Assembly (NCBI GenBank): GCA_019009955.1
Contig: CM032228.1
Location: 229,747,501-229,811,500, forward strand
DNA length: 64,000 nucleotides
Source of the DNA: Riptortus pedestris
Lineage: Eukaryota > Arthropoda > Insecta > Hemiptera > Alydidae
Direction of reading: 5' to 3'
The translations under genes were made by a program, and so were the position numbers. Shown one piece after another: positions 48,006-60,478 of the stretch (its first letter is position 1; each line of letters opens with the position of its first letter). The notes under the pieces are model-generated. The model was given only the letters and a program-made list of their open reading frames with translations. It was not told the origin of the DNA and searched no databases.

Positions 48006-50209
48006 TATGATGTGAAGTTCTCTTTATCCAACTTGGTAATAATTAAATACTGTATCAACTTTCTTTGGGAAAAAAATCATTAGATATATAACTTTGGGTG
48101 AAAATTATTATTTGTTAACAAGATATTTTAGTGTCCATTCCTCTTAGAGCAGAAGCACTTAAACCATTTTATTAGAACAGAATTTATGACTATGAACTCA
48201 TATTTTTTTTCGATTTACTAGTGAATTTCCATTTAAGAAAAGTCGATATCACTGTTGGATACATGTTAAGACCCAGGTCCCGGATAAATTTTTATTTCAT
48301 AGCATAAGCTCCATACGTACCGATGTATATGTGATCGTTAACACAATAGGTTCTAGGTTCATTCACTCATCCATAAAACTTGGAATATAAATGTCGTTTT
48401 GCTGTAACTGGTCTTATGCACAGAAATGGGGAGAATCAAAATTTCATTTCTTTACCCCCCATATGACTGGGAGGCAATTAAAAAAATGAGTAAATAGAGA
48501 AATGGTATAGTTTCCTCTAATTATGGATACAACAAAAAAAAATGGTTTGAAGCTAAATTTCTTTTGAAACGAATTATTCTGTAACTCAACTATTAACCAA
48601 GTTATTTTCACTACCTTCTAGGATGTAAAGGAAATATTCTAAACGGGAAAATTGTCATTTTTTTCCATTTTATGGGAACTCTCAGTTTTGACCCTCCCAT
48701 AACCCACTTTGCTTGTTTTGGAGTACATCACTCATAAGTCAAAAACTGCTAGCCTTAGAACGTTGATATGTTGAATTTCTGTAATGTCTCGTTATGCATA
48801 TCTTTATTTTATCGATATAGACTAAAATGATGAGGTGGGGTAGAAGATGCAAAAATTAGGAATTTAAAACTTTCTCCATCCTTTATAGGGATTAAAGAAA
48901 TTTGTATAGGAATTTTTTTGTTTAATATGAAAAATAATGTAACGTATAGATCTCATACCATTTTCGAATGTAATAATTTTAAATTGAGTGGAACGCAAAA
49001 CTTTCTTTATTCAATTAAATAAGAGTACTTGGAAGCCGTGTCTTGTGCACATTAGATAAACTCATTCCCCTAATCCTATGGTTCTAATTTAAGATTTTGC
49101 AGTACTAAAAGTCTGGGGTACTTCTTAAATTTCAAACCATTTTCGTTTTAAGGGCTGAATTAAGAGGACTCCAACGGTAAGTCATACCCGTGTTAAATAC
49201 GGTAACCTTGAGCTGTCCTATTTTTCTTTTAATCTTGAAAATATTGGTTAGTATTTTGTGTTGTGCGTAATGTCTGGCGTTCGTCAGGTCGCCATGGTTC
49301 AAACTACTGCTCCGAAGGGCTTTTTGCAGACACTGAAGAAGATGCTGTGAAAGTGCACTCTGTTTAAATAAACGTATTGTGAAGGATAACATGATTATTT
49401 CTTTTATCAAGATTGATTTCTTTCTCTTCCAACCTGGACGAATCCTTGAAAGAAATATTCACTACATTTAGAAGCACTTGAATTCTATATGAAATTAAAT
49501 TTTTGTAGTAAGAGTTTTATTTGGCTTTTTTTTTTCTTTAGTTTTCAAGTTAAAAAAGTACTTATTATCAAGAAAAATTGTTTCCGTATCTATGCACTAA
49601 ATAGATTACTTAGCTGAGAGCTGAAGAAAAAAATTCCGTTGGGAAATCATTTTCAATATTAAAGAAAAAAGAAGACGGCATCTTAAATAAAATTTCTTCA
49701 CTAAGTTTTTTTTCCCCTCCAATTATTTTCGTGTAGATCGATATTTAATTCTGAATGATTAATGAGACTCACACGGATCCAATTAAATCTTCCATACATC
49801 TCGCCAGAGTTCATGAGCCATTAAGCAAACATACGGCAAATAACATATGTGCAACGAGCCGTGAAATAGAGTATAACCAACCCAATTTACTATTTTACTA
49901 AAGTATTTCAGAGATAGTAAGAGCAGTAAATTATATACACTGGGATGTTCTCGTATATTCCAAAGGTAAATATAATGGATACGAAGTTGAGTTAATTAGT
50001 TTGAGTTCCAGCTCAGAAATCCAGGAACTGTTGAGGGTAATTTACTTAAATAGGATTATGTGTTTGCGCACATGAGTTTATAAAGGACTTTCCCGAAGTG
50101 GTGAAGTTTTTAATATTTATCCAATAGTAACATTTTAATGACCTATAATGACACGAGGAACTAAAAATTAAAATATCACGATTAATATTAAAGATAGAGG
50201 GAAAGTGTA
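48006..50209. other. No recognised feature
   Basis: AT-rich. The minus-strand frame 49132-49410 has no domain I recognise. Confidence 0.45.
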
Positions 50210-50320
50210 TATTATTATTATTATTTATTAACGTCCACTTTTTGCAACATAGGCTAATTGGGACGGGTTATCTACAGGTTACCACCCTTTTCTAGCCAGG
50301 GTGGGATTTTAGGACGTTAT
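50210..50320 (-). mobile_element. tRNA-derived SINE, 3' half only
   Basis: Tail (TTATTTATTAACGTCCACTT on plus) and body (GGGACGGGTTATCTACAGGT, CTAGCCAGGGTGGGATTTTA) are well preserved. The tRNA-like head is absent and the fragment abuts an H1 copy at 50321. Confidence 0.75.
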
Positions 50321-50600
50321 TTTAGGGAAATCAACCACTGGGGTTGTACTCATGGCGAAAAATATCTTGAAATGTCAATCGATCCTACCTGGCAGGAGTA
50401 GAAATCCAACCCGGTTCATGACAATATATATGACTATTGACGCGCTAGGGGTAGCAATTTTTGTATGATCATTACGAAATTCGGTAGTTCAAAATTTTTG
50501 TAGAACTAAAGATCGTGCTAACGGCTTTATTCGGACCAAAGGGAGGAGGTTTAGAAAGGGGAAAAATGAGAGTTCTTATAGCTATTAGTATTAAGTACGT
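50321..50600 (+). mobile_element. H1 copy 22, diverged, both ends incomplete
   Basis: Left block (GGGGTTGTACTCATGGCG), a few TA repeats (50424-50434) and right block (ACGGCTTTATTCGGACCAAA) are in order. The first half of the palindrome is missing at the SINE junction. Confidence 0.65.
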
Positions 50601-50656
50601 TATTCGCATTACTACGTTTTCAGTCAAGAATAAACGCGTCTTCAAAACTCCTGATT

Positions 50657-50906
50657 TTAGCAGGGTTTTTTTTAAAAGGGGGGGGGGTGCATGGTTCCCC
50701 CAATGAAATCAGCTATTGAGGTTGTACCGATGACGCAATTTTCCCCGCAACTCCTCAAATGTCCATCGATCCTACCAAGGAGACGATGAAAATGTGGTCT
50801 GTTCAAATTGTATATATGCTCCGAAATTTCTTCAATACGAAATATCTCCGTTATTATACGTTGGATTGAAAATGTTTATAGAACAAATCTTATTACAAGT
50901 TAAATG

Positions 50907-50953
<47 letters not shown>

Positions 50954-51300
50954 CGTTATTGTTCATAATGATATCTACTTTAAATAGGTAATTTTTTACT
51001 ATGAATATTTGAATAAAAAAGAATTTATTATTTTTTCTTAATAAAAAATGTTTTTTTTTTCAATTACCTTTCTGTTACTATAAGATTAGAATACAATAAT
51101 TGTATTGGAATAACATTTATTACTAAAATTCATTCAAGGAATAAAATCCGCTCTTCCATTGGCCTTAACTAGTTTTTGCACAACTATTTTTAGTTTTTTG
51201 TGATTTTCTCGAAAACGAGGCATATGTCAGAGGACTTTTTGTTTTAGTTTTTCGATCCTCTATCGATCCCTAAAGTTTGGCCGTTTGGTTTGGGGACACC

Positions 51301-51350
<50 letters not shown>

Positions 51351-51588
51351 CTATACGACTTTCGTTCATTATCTTGACTATTAAACGAGATATTTACATT
51401 TTTTTACTTTTTGACCATCAGTAAAACCTCATGTCATATTAAAAATAACCTAAAGTATTATAAAAAACACTTTATTTGAAGCCTAAATACCAAAAGACTG
51501 TTCTCATTTAATCTTTACATAAATCCAAATACATGGCGTTCATTGGGAATCTGCTTAGTTTACGGACCCTCTGAGTGACGTACTCTTT
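50657..51588 (+). mobile_element. H1 copy 23, B tail, interrupted in its TA sequence
   Basis: The 5' end has a C/G-run replacing the palindrome centre. The left block and the CTCCGTTATTATACG part of the right block reach a TA array (50913-50950). Foreign sequence follows to 51303, then another TA array (51304-51349) and the rest of the element, including the B tail and a decayed 3' end (CTGAGTGACGTACTCTTTT). Confidence 0.7.
50952..51303. mobile_element. Insert in H1 copy 23 with one mariner-like end
   Basis: The right end reads GGGGACACCCTG followed by TA. Reverse complemented it is CAGGGTGTCCCC after TA, a typical Tc1/mariner-type terminus. No matching left terminus is visible next to the left TA array, so the element is truncated or the assignment is wrong. 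Confidence 0.4.
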
Positions 51589-51843
51589 TACTTTTGTACT
51601 TATGTTGAACTGAGTAAGGAAGTATCTTGACTAGTATACATTTCACATAGTTCATGGTCTACTCACTATGTGTGAAATAGTGAATTGATAGTGAGAAGAG
51701 AAGAACAGCATGTCCTATCCAGCACATAGAAAATCCGCTTAGAGTACTCAGCTCTGCATGATCTGCCTTTCGAATTTCACAATAATGTTGTTGTGAAGAG
51801 TAATAGTATAATTCGACAGAAGAGAGCGTCCAATTCATCACAA

Positions 51844-51884
<41 letters not shown>

Positions 51885-52579
51885 ATTCTGAATATCCCTG
51901 TGGATATTTTATTGTGGAGTAAGTGGAGACTGTGGAAACTCCATATTGTGCCCTGAACCTTACCTAAACATTTTCCATGCTGATGCGCTACTTTTATTTT
52001 ATCAATATTCATTTTATAGCTAGTAAATCTTATTTTCTTCATGGACGGCTCCTACCTAGTCATTTAGTTTTACGACCGGAAAAGTATATCGTGCGTCACG
52101 GGACACATTTCTCGTCCGACGACTCAAATGGATTTTCATGAACGATTTCTTAACTCGGGTAAACGAACTTCTGAAAAACTCGGGACCTGGATCATGACTA
52201 TTAGTCACGAGCTTGGCGGTTTTTTCAGTAAAAAATCTCTTCTTTTCGCAGGAACAGAAATAGTTTGAATCCACCGCAATGTAGGCAGAGGAGCGGGCCT
52301 ACGCTCGTTATCAGCAATTGTTACTTGAGTGACGTTCATCTTGATGGATGACATCTGTTTGGGCGAGGGCTTTAGTTTAACCGAGGACGCAGAGGAACCA
52401 GTACTGAAGATTTTTTATATTCGGAAAAAATTACACTAGTTTCCATAACAATTCTTTGATGCGCTTTATTTCTACAGTTAAGTAGATGGCAACTTATTAA
52501 ACAATAATAAAAGAATATAATAATAAATAATAATACTTCCACTTATACTGAACTTCACAAGGCGAGCTAAATGAAAATT
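51589..52579. other. No genes; long poly-A
   Basis: Contains the A37 run at 51847-51883. Minus-strand frames at 51659-51841, 51845-52042 and 52056-52274 show no known domain. Confidence 0.45.
51847..51883 (+). repeat. Poly-A tract, 37 bp
   Basis: An uninterrupted A run. The preceding 200 bp (51650-51846) might be a retrotransposed sequence on the plus strand, but I do not recognise it. Confidence 0.9.
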
Positions 52580-53010
52580 TAAAAGTCCGTCACGCAAGGG
52601 GCTGCGTAAGCTAAGCAGATTTCCCACGTGAAGTTTTACAATAGAGAAATCTCCATTCGAGAGCCAAAATGTTACGGCAAAGGGCCGAACTAGCTTTTGG
52701 CGGGAAATTGTCATTCGTTATTCGGCCCAAATTTAATAAAAATGCAAATATCTCGGTTAATATTCAAGATAGAGAATAAACCTATAGAACAATATTTATA
52801 GTAAATGTAATTTAGAATAAGATTGGTTCTACATAATGTTTTGATCCGACGTATGGTAACGGAGATATTTCGAATTTTCAAAAATCCCCCCCCTCCAACG
52901 GGTCCTATTTCAGCCATTAACGAACTTGATCTTTCTTTTTGCATAAAACGACTAAATATCGAGTTTGGTAACAATCAAACGAAAATTGCGACAGCTAGAT
53001 CTTTAACACT

Positions 53011-53061
<51 letters not shown>

Positions 53062-53188
53062 TTTTGAACGGACCTCATTTTCGTCATCTACTAGGTAGGA
53101 TCGATGGACATTTGAAGAAAAATTTCGAAAATTCCGCCATGAGTACAACCTCAATAGCTGATTTCCCTTAAGGGAAATCTGCTAAAAT
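52580..53188 (-). mobile_element. H1 copy 24, A3 tail
   Basis: A complete inverted copy of about 609 bp with a TA core at 53014-53059 and an intact palindrome at its right end. Its tail matches copies 9 and 10, so A3 is not confined to the local duplication. Frames at 52478-52714, 52711-52974 and 52823-53098 are internal. Confidence 0.85.
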
Positions 53189-53219
53189 GTAATTATACAA
53201 CATTAAACGCTAAGAGTAG

Positions 53220-53888
53220 AAAAATTCGTCACGCAGGGGCAGCGTTAACTAAGGAAATTTTAGAGCATAAGTAAAAATTTAACTGTGAACAATATGTTGT
53301 ATATAGGCTTCAACTAAAGTACTTCATAATATAACAGCTTATTGTTAATATTACACGACTAGGTGTAGGTAGGGGTTCACTAAAGGCAGAGAACAAAAAA
53401 ATGATAATATCTGTATATGCATGTTAGTAATCAAGATAGAGAAAAAAACGTACATTATAACATTTATAGAACATTGCGTTTGCAATAAGATTGGTTCTAT
53501 ACAAGTTTTCTTTCCGACGCATAATAATGGAGATATTACGAATTTAAAGAATTAACCTCCTTTAGACACCCTCTCCCACTGGTTTTCTGCCATTGACGAG
53601 TATACTCTTCAGTTTTACATAAAAGATTTAAATATCGAGTTTGGTAGTGATCAAACAAAAATTGCGACCACTAGAACGTAAACAGATAAATATATTTATA
53701 TATATATATTCAGAGTGTAGGAAGTGGGAGTTACGGAACATGGGGATGAAGAAAAAGTCCTCCCAATATTTATATTGTTTTAAACGGACCCTTTATCAAG
53801 GGTCTATAAAAAAATGAGAAATTTTTTGAAAACCTTGTAATGATTACATCCTTTATAGCTGATTTCCCTTATAGGAAACCTGTTCAAA
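53220..53888 (-). mobile_element. H1 copy 25, B tail, diverged
   Basis: Only 31 bp from copy 24 and in the same orientation. It has an interrupted TA/TTTA core (about 53690-53710) followed by about 60 bp of extra sequence (53711-53770), and a decayed palindrome CCCTTATAGGAAACC. Confidence 0.75.
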
Positions 53889-55504
53889 AAAAAAAATAAA
53901 ACTTAACATAAGTTTAAAACCTACTTAAAAGCGTCCAAAATAGACTGTGTGAGTAGAATATTTCAACCTATTATATTAATAATGTCTTCTGTAAGAAACA
54001 ATTCTGAACTCTCGTACCTCAAGATATGCAGTCCAGATTTTTAGTAAATGAAAATATTTTAAAAATTCCAGGAATATATGATGGAATATATCCACGTTAA
54101 AGCCCTAAAATAACGTTCAGAATACTGTGCGACATATCAGATAATTGTCCTAAAGAAATAAGTATTTCTTGCGACGTCAGATAAAATATTTTGCTTATTT
54201 ATGACGTCATAATTTCTTCAAGAATGTCTCGAAAATAGTCATTATACTCTAATTATGCAGGATGTTTGGCACGCAACCATATATAACGTGACCCTAATAT
54301 CTATAACGTGGCTAGTTAAGAAATAAAAAAAAAACAGTTACATATCTTAAGAAAAATGAACTCAACTTTATTTATTCTATTGAAAGTTATTAACACAATG
54401 GCAACCATGATATTGTATAAAAAAAAGTCTTTAATAATTTAATTTAAATTAATATTTTTGAAAAACGAAGGAAAACAATTATTTTATCCCTTAAGTCAAT
54501 TTTTTCTTTTAAATTGATAGGTTCGGTTTCTATTAAAAGGGTGGATTGTAAGAATGAGTGAATTATTGGTATAATATTGGGAGATATAGTATAAATTGGG
54601 GGATTATTTTCACCTTGCCCTTTAGGGGGGATCCAATAACATTATCTCTTTTGAAGGAATTTAAACGAGATAAATAAGGTGTATTTATAAGTTGAGTGGA
54701 AAATCTGGCCTCAGGCTTTCATGTTTTTGAAAGGTTCGCTATAAATTACTTCATTAATAACTAAAAGGCTTAATATTACGCTTTATATAAACGAATGAAT
54801 AAGGTCGTAGGCGTTTACACCTTTAGAAATTAATACCTCTTGTCGAAGCCCACCTGCGTAATTAGTGAAATACCTATATCATTTATTACTTCAAATAAAA
54901 TGAAATAAATTCGCTAACAATACAACAACTATTATTTTAAATGTATGTGAATGAAACTCGGAATTTACGTTTTTTGGAAGAGCTTTAGGAGAGGTCTAAA
55001 ACAAAACCATTATTGTTTCTAAAATTAGACATCTAATCATTTTTATTAATCATAATTTCTGGATTTTCTTTTTGGTTAAAAAAAAAGGTACAGCAAAATT
55101 TCGAATTTTGTTCTCAAGTCCCTCTCCAAACTAATTTCACTGGTTGACAAACATAGATCAACATATTTAAAAGCAAAAAGATTCAATAGTACAAAATGTG
55201 CAGTTTAAATGTTATCTAGTCAACAAAAACACAAAGAAATATATGTGGGCATTTATCTTGGAGCCGTGCATAAGTGAAACTTATGTGAAGTACACAAGTT
55301 GTTCTTCATGGCCCAATTTTATTTTAGGAAATCGGAAAAAAAAAAAAATTTCTATATAAAAAAGTTTTGAGTAGTATCTTTGGAACAAATAGTTTTCTCT
55401 TGTTATGTACTTGGTTAGTTTCCTTTTTATTATTTAATACAAAAGTTATTTATTTCTTTTTTAAGGAAACCCCTTCCCTCCCGGGAAGTCTACAAATTTG
55501 CCCT
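53889..55504. other. No recognised feature
   Basis: AT-rich; the frame at 55367-55561 overlaps the start of the next H1 copy and is not gene-like. Confidence 0.45.
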
Positions 55505-56193
55505 AAAAATAGTGGGGGGAGGTTACTGAAAGCAAAGAGGTACGAAAAACTAGCTTACTAAACGAAAAAATGCACTCAAAAACAATTGTAAGCAACAATT
55601 GTTTAACAAGATTGACACAATAATTTTTTACAACCCGACTCTTAACAATAGAGATATTTAGAATTTTCTAATACCCACGATAACCCCTAACTACTCCAGG
55701 ACTGCTTTCAGCCAATTACAAATATGATCTTTATTGTTGACAGAAATGGTTAAATATCACCTATGGATTTTCGAGACAAAAACGTAAAATTTTAATTATG
55801 ACTTCAACACACAAAGAATTTTGATATATTCCGCATTGTAATAGATTTTTGAAATCAATATTTTGAATTGAACTTTAGAAAAAAATTTTTTCATTGTATA
55901 ACAGCTTAATGTTGATATGGCAAGAGTAAGAGTGGCCAAAAAAAAATGCAATCACCTCTGTCAATTTTCATCATAGAGAAAATATGTATATAACAACATT
56001 TCTAGGTTATTAGATTTGAAATAAAATGGACACTACACAATTTTTCGATCCGTTGTATAATTCCGGAAATATTTCAAAGTTTCAAAATTCCCCTCCCTAA
56101 ACACCCTCCCCACTGGTCCAATTTTGGTAATTAGCGAACTTGATCTTTCTTTTTTACATAAAACGATAAATATCGAGTTTGGTGAGGATCGCC

Positions 56194-56255
<62 letters not shown>

Positions 56256-56372
56256 CGGACCCCAGTTTTATCATCTCCTTGGTTTGATAGATGTGCATTT
56301 GAGGAAATATTTTGAAAATTGGATCTTGAGCACTACCTTAATAGCTGATTTCCTTAAGGAAAATATGCTAAA
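55505..56372 (-). mobile_element. H1 copy 26, long two-module form, diverged
   Basis: Two right-block modules (55610-55790 and 55980-56190) are followed by a TA core at 56199-56248, left block and decayed palindrome. The 3' terminus is missing or too decayed to place. It is the inverted counterpart of copy 15 in layout. Confidence 0.65.
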
Positions 56373-56540
56373 TTCCAAAATTTACATTTGGTAAGAGTGT
56401 CATAGTTCTTGGCGTTGACAAATATTGGTTCTATTCTATATATATTGACATAGGGCCTTGTATATGATGAATCAATGTTCTTCGCTATGGCCGGTTGCCT
56501 CAGAGGAACAGTACTTGACTAAATATCCTGATTAACCTTT

Positions 56541-56659
56541 TAGCAGATTTCCCTTAAGGAAAATCAGCTATTGAGGTCGTACTCATGATGCGAGTTTCGA
56601 AATATTTCTTCAAATGTCCCTCGATCCTACCCAGGAGATGACGAAAATGAGGTCCGTTC

Positions 56660-56707
<48 letters not shown>

Positions 56708-57578
56708 CTGTTAACGCTCTAGCGGTCGCAATTTTTGTTTGATCGTTACCAAACTCGGAATTTAATAGTTTTATGTAAAAAGAAAGATCAAGTTCGTTAA
56801 TGGCTGAAATCGGATCAGTGAGAGGGGGGTTTAGAGGGGGGGATTTTTGAAAATTCAAAATATCTCCATTATTATGCGTCGGATCGAAAAATTATATAGA
56901 ATAGATCATATTGCAAATTACATTTACTATAAATGGCAGTGTTTGTTGGAAGTGAAGAATGCTTACTTGGAGAGAGAGAAAAAACGTCCAATTCTTCACA
57001 ATTTGTTTATTTCAGCGCTAAGCGCTTTCAAAGACTAATGTCTCCATCTTTAGAGCTACTTGCCTGCGCTCATTGGGAAAGACAGCAAGCGACTCATTCA
57101 TTGGGCTAGACAGCGAGTCGCTTGCTGTCTTTCCCGATGAGTAGATGCAAGCAGCTCTGAAGATGAAGACAATAGTCTTTGAAAGCGCTTAGCACTAAAA
57201 TAAACAAATTGTGGAGAATTGGACGTTTTTTTCTCTCTCTCCAAATAAATATTGTTCTATACATTTATTCTGTATCTTGAATATTAACCGAGATATTTGC
57301 ATTTGTATTCTGCGTGTGGTCACCAGTAGGCTATGTTCGGACTTTCCGCCGAGAGCTCTGGCGGGCGTTTCCTTAACTATTCGTCCCTCGTGAATAGGTT
57401 TAGAGGTTAGGTTAACTGTTTTTTGGGGGCTAGAAACTACTGGGTTATTACGCCCTAATTAATGTTTTAGTTTTAGAGGTTTCTTACTACTACAGTTGTT
57501 ATTAGGCAGATTTCTCTATTGTAAAACTTCACGTGGGAAATCTGATTAGTTTACGCAGCCCCTGCGTGACGGACTTTT
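56541..57578 (+). mobile_element. H1 copy 27, A1 tail, hosts a foldback element
   Basis: A complete copy with intact 5' palindrome and 3' hairpin and a TA core at about 56663-56703. It is interrupted at 56935-57244 by a separate element. Without that insertion it would be about 722 bp, like other A1 copies. Confidence 0.85.
56935..57244. mobile_element. 310-bp foldback element with 6-bp target duplication
   Basis: The duplication ATAAAT lies at 56929-56934 and 57245-57250; uninterrupted H1 copies have it once. Arms 56969-57095 and 57115-57242 are inverted copies of about 127 bp with a 19-bp spacer. They begin with GAGAGAGA-type sequence and carry GCGCTAAGCGCTTTCAAAGA and GACAGCAAGCGACTC words. 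The left end has 34 bp outside the arm, so symmetry is incomplete. There is no coding capacity. The superfamily is unclear. Confidence 0.75.
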
Positions 57579-58654
57579 GTATATATTCATGTGCCTCCCT
57601 CTGTAGTTGCCAAATTAAAAGCATTCGATTCTTTAATTATTTACTGAGTGTTCAGTTCTAAATAACATTAAATGCAATATTAATGTACGCGAAGGAGTTG
57701 TACTAATTTGATATTATTTTCTTTCGGTAATATTCTCAGTAAAGCAAAAAATACTCCCAATAAAAATAAAGTAGAACATAAAAATAGCATTACTCCTGTT
57801 TGTGATGGATTACTGTTTTTTATGAAACGAAGGTAGTCTTTAGAGAATGCTTCCCGCCATTCCGGAAATATAGATGTTTGCTTTTATCTTTGAGTCTAGT
57901 ACAAATATAGATTCATAATATACTGTCGGCTGTATGTTTGATGTAGACTTATGACCTTTACCTTTGTTCCGAAAACATCAGCTGTTATGGGATTACGACT
58001 GATCCAATTTTCGTATCACTTTCTTCCACCTTTTATTAAACGGCCCTTTTATAGGAAATGACGCAAATCCACGGGGATGTATCTTTTATTAGAGTTATAC
58101 CTTTTGAATATAAGAGACCTTAGTTTGGGCGTTATGAATGCCGATATATAAGTTAGTCCCATTGAAAAAGCTGAATTTGCCATTGGCAGTCACAGAAACT
58201 TTAACCAGAACCCCCCCCCCTTTCGTTTCTGACTCGAACATTCACGGAGTTTGATCAATACCTTACATGCTTTTACCTTTCAGTTAGAGTTGACCTTATT
58301 TTCTTTGATGTATTCCCTAGACCATAACTTCTGACATCACGTCCCACGGACTGGGAAAGCATGAAAACATATTCGTGATACCAGGTATTTCCTTTAACTA
58401 AAACTAGTTCTGTACTTCGAGAAGTCCTTAGATACGTGGTTTTATTAAAGTACCTTGTCGCTAATAAATGGATATTCCAAGTTCTGTAGAAGTTATTTGA
58501 GGAAAATATTAAACATTGCTATTTGCTTTAAAATAAATATAACTTTTCTTAGCTATTTTTATTATGAAGGAAACTAGCTAAGTTCAATCAGACAAGAAAC
58601 ATCCTTCGATAAAATACTTTTAAATAAAATATCAAAGACATATCTACTATTTGA
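57579..58654. other. No recognised feature
   Basis: AT-rich, with a C run near 58210. No gene-like frames. Confidence 0.5.
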
Positions 58655-58693
58655 TACCGATCAAAACATGCTGAGTCTGGTAACGTTCAAACA
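58655..58693 (-). mobile_element. Small piece of an older H1 copy at the insertion site of copy 28
   Basis: CTGAGTCTGGTAACGTTCAA followed by ACAAAA matches the H1 right block (GAGTTTGGTAACGATCAAAC). Copy 28 appears to have inserted into it. Confidence 0.45.
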
Positions 58694-59166
58694 AAAGTCC
58701 GTCACGCAGGGGCTGCGTAAACTAAGCAGATTTTCCACGTGAAGTTATACAGTAGATAAATCTGCCCAATAACATCTGTAGTAGTAAGGTATATCTAAAT
58801 ATATTCAAGAGGGACGAGTAGTTATGGAAACGGCCGACAGAGCTCTCGGCGGAAATTCCCGAACATAGCCTACCCCGACAAATGCAAATATCTTGGTTAA
58901 TATTCAAGATAAAGAATAAATGTATAGAACAATATTTATAGTAAATTTAATTTGAAATAAGATTGGTTTAATAAGATTTTTCGATCCGACGTATAGTAAC
59001 GGAGATATTTCGAATTTTCGAAAATCCTCCCGTCTAAACCCCCCCCCCTCCCACTGATCCCATATATTAGCCGTTAACGAACTTGATCTTTCTTTTTACA
59101 TAAAAAGACTAAATATCGAATTTGGTAACGATCAAACAAAAATTGCGACCGCTAGAGCGGTAACAG

Positions 59167-59238
<72 letters not shown>

Positions 59239-59362
59239 TTTTGAACGGACCTCATTTTCGTCATCTAGCAGGTAGGATCGATGGACATTTGAAGAAAAAT
59301 TTCGAAAATTCCGTCATGAGTACAACCTCAATAGCTGATTTCCTTTAAGAGAAGTCTACTAA
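58694..59362 (-). mobile_element. H1 copy 28, shortened A1 tail
   Basis: A complete inverted copy; the TA core at 59169-59236 is about 68 bp. Part of the A1 tail (the TTATTTAGGGCG region) is deleted. The palindrome is decayed (TTCCTTTAAGAGAAG). Confidence 0.8.
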
Positions 59363-59905
59363 TAAAGCAGTTAATAAAAAAATTCCGTCAAGCAGGGGCT
59401 GCGTTAACTAAGCAGATTTCCCAAGTTACCACGTATTTGCATTTATCTCAAAACGTAAAAGTTCACTAAGAACGATATTTGGTATTTATGCTTCAAATAA
59501 TGTGCTCCATGATATAACATCTTATTTTAATATGGAATGAGAAGGAGAGGGTTACTGAAGGCCGATAGCTATAATATGCAAGTATCTTGGTAAATAATCA
59601 ATATAGTGAAATGAATGCACATAACATTATTTATAGAACATTACATTTGTAATAAGATTGGTTCTATACAATTTTTTGATCTGAAGCATAATAACGGAGA
59701 TATTAAGAGTCTTTCTATATAACTATATTGTTGCGAAAACTAAATAGATGAATAATCCTTCAGAGAGAGAGAGAGAGAGAGAGTCGCGTATTTGGAAAGT
59801 GTGACGTAGATCAAAGAGACCGAAAGAATGTTCTAGGTCTGACCAGTACCTTCCAGCCAGACGTCGAATGAACTAGAAAATTCCCCTGTGATGTATGCCG
59901 CTACG

Positions 59906-59913
59906 ATATATAA
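59906..59913 (+). promoter_or_regulatory. TATA box of the LTR
   Basis: TATATAAA followed by GAGGGCC in a GC-richer context; transcription would start about 25-30 bases downstream, near 59940. Confidence 0.6.
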
Positions 59914-60068
59914 AGAGGGCCTGCTGGGAGCGAGGCAGGTTTTATTCTCTCCTGTCTTGATGTTCACATCAGTGCTACAGTGCGACTTAGTACAGTGCGG
60001 TAAAGTGTTTTTATAAGAAGAACAGTGTTGTGCCGTGACTGTAAGTAACAGTTTAGTGCCGTGTTTAA

Positions 60069-60158
60069 GACAGTGCAGTGCCGCGAAGTAAAGGACAGTG
60101 CAGTGCCGCGAAGTAGAAGACAGTGCAGTGCCGCGAAGTAAAGGACAGTGCAGTGCCG
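60069..60158 (+). repeat. 25-bp tandem repeat inside the LTR, about 3.6 units
   Basis: The unit starts GACAGTGCAGTGCCGCGAAG. Units are almost identical. It lies in the presumed R/U5 part. Confidence 0.85.
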
Positions 60159-60275
60159 TCTTTCTGTGAATTTCAGTGAATTATTGGACTGTGACTCATT
60201 GAAGAACAGTAACGCTGTCAGTGTATACTGTGAGTAGTAATTAAGAATAATCACCAAGTTTATTGTGCATTGTGA

Positions 60276-60281
60276 AATAAA
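60276..60281 (+). promoter_or_regulatory. Polyadenylation signal of the LTR
   Basis: AATAAA, about 110 bp before the LTR end. Confidence 0.5.
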
Positions 60282-60478
60282 TTTTGCAGTGATAAAAACT
60301 GTGAAACTTGCGAGTATTTAATTTTGCAATCCAAAAGAACTCTTATTAAAAACGTTTATTACTGGTTTTGGTAATAAAAACGTAACAATATTTTTCTTTT
60401 TACATAGAACGCTAATATATCGAGTTTGGTAACAATAAGACAAAAATTGACACCGCTATAGAATTATATACATATATA

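Larger units (their letters stand above)
59729..60387 (+). mobile_element. Solo LTR (659 bp), probably Ty3/Gypsy-like
   Basis: It begins TGTTGCG and ends CGTAACA (TG...CA). ATAT directly flanks both sides (59725-59728 and 60388-60391), a 4-bp target duplication. Inside are a TATA box (59906-59913), a GC-richer downstream region, a 25-bp tandem repeat and an AATAAA signal (60276-60281), in the order expected of a plus-strand LTR. No primer-binding site or coding region follows, so it is a recombined solo LTR. The Gypsy assignment rests on duplication length and terminal bases only. The minus-strand frame 59964-60257 is antisense to its repeats. Confidence 0.75.

Noticed and set aside
24470..49340. 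TTCTTCAGTG-type words near 24480, 24510, 44270 and 49330 (reverse)
   Set aside because: Short shared words with unrelated flanks; I could not define an element.
59964..60257. 97-codon minus-strand frame
   Set aside because: Repetitive, antisense to the LTR and its 25-bp tandem units.
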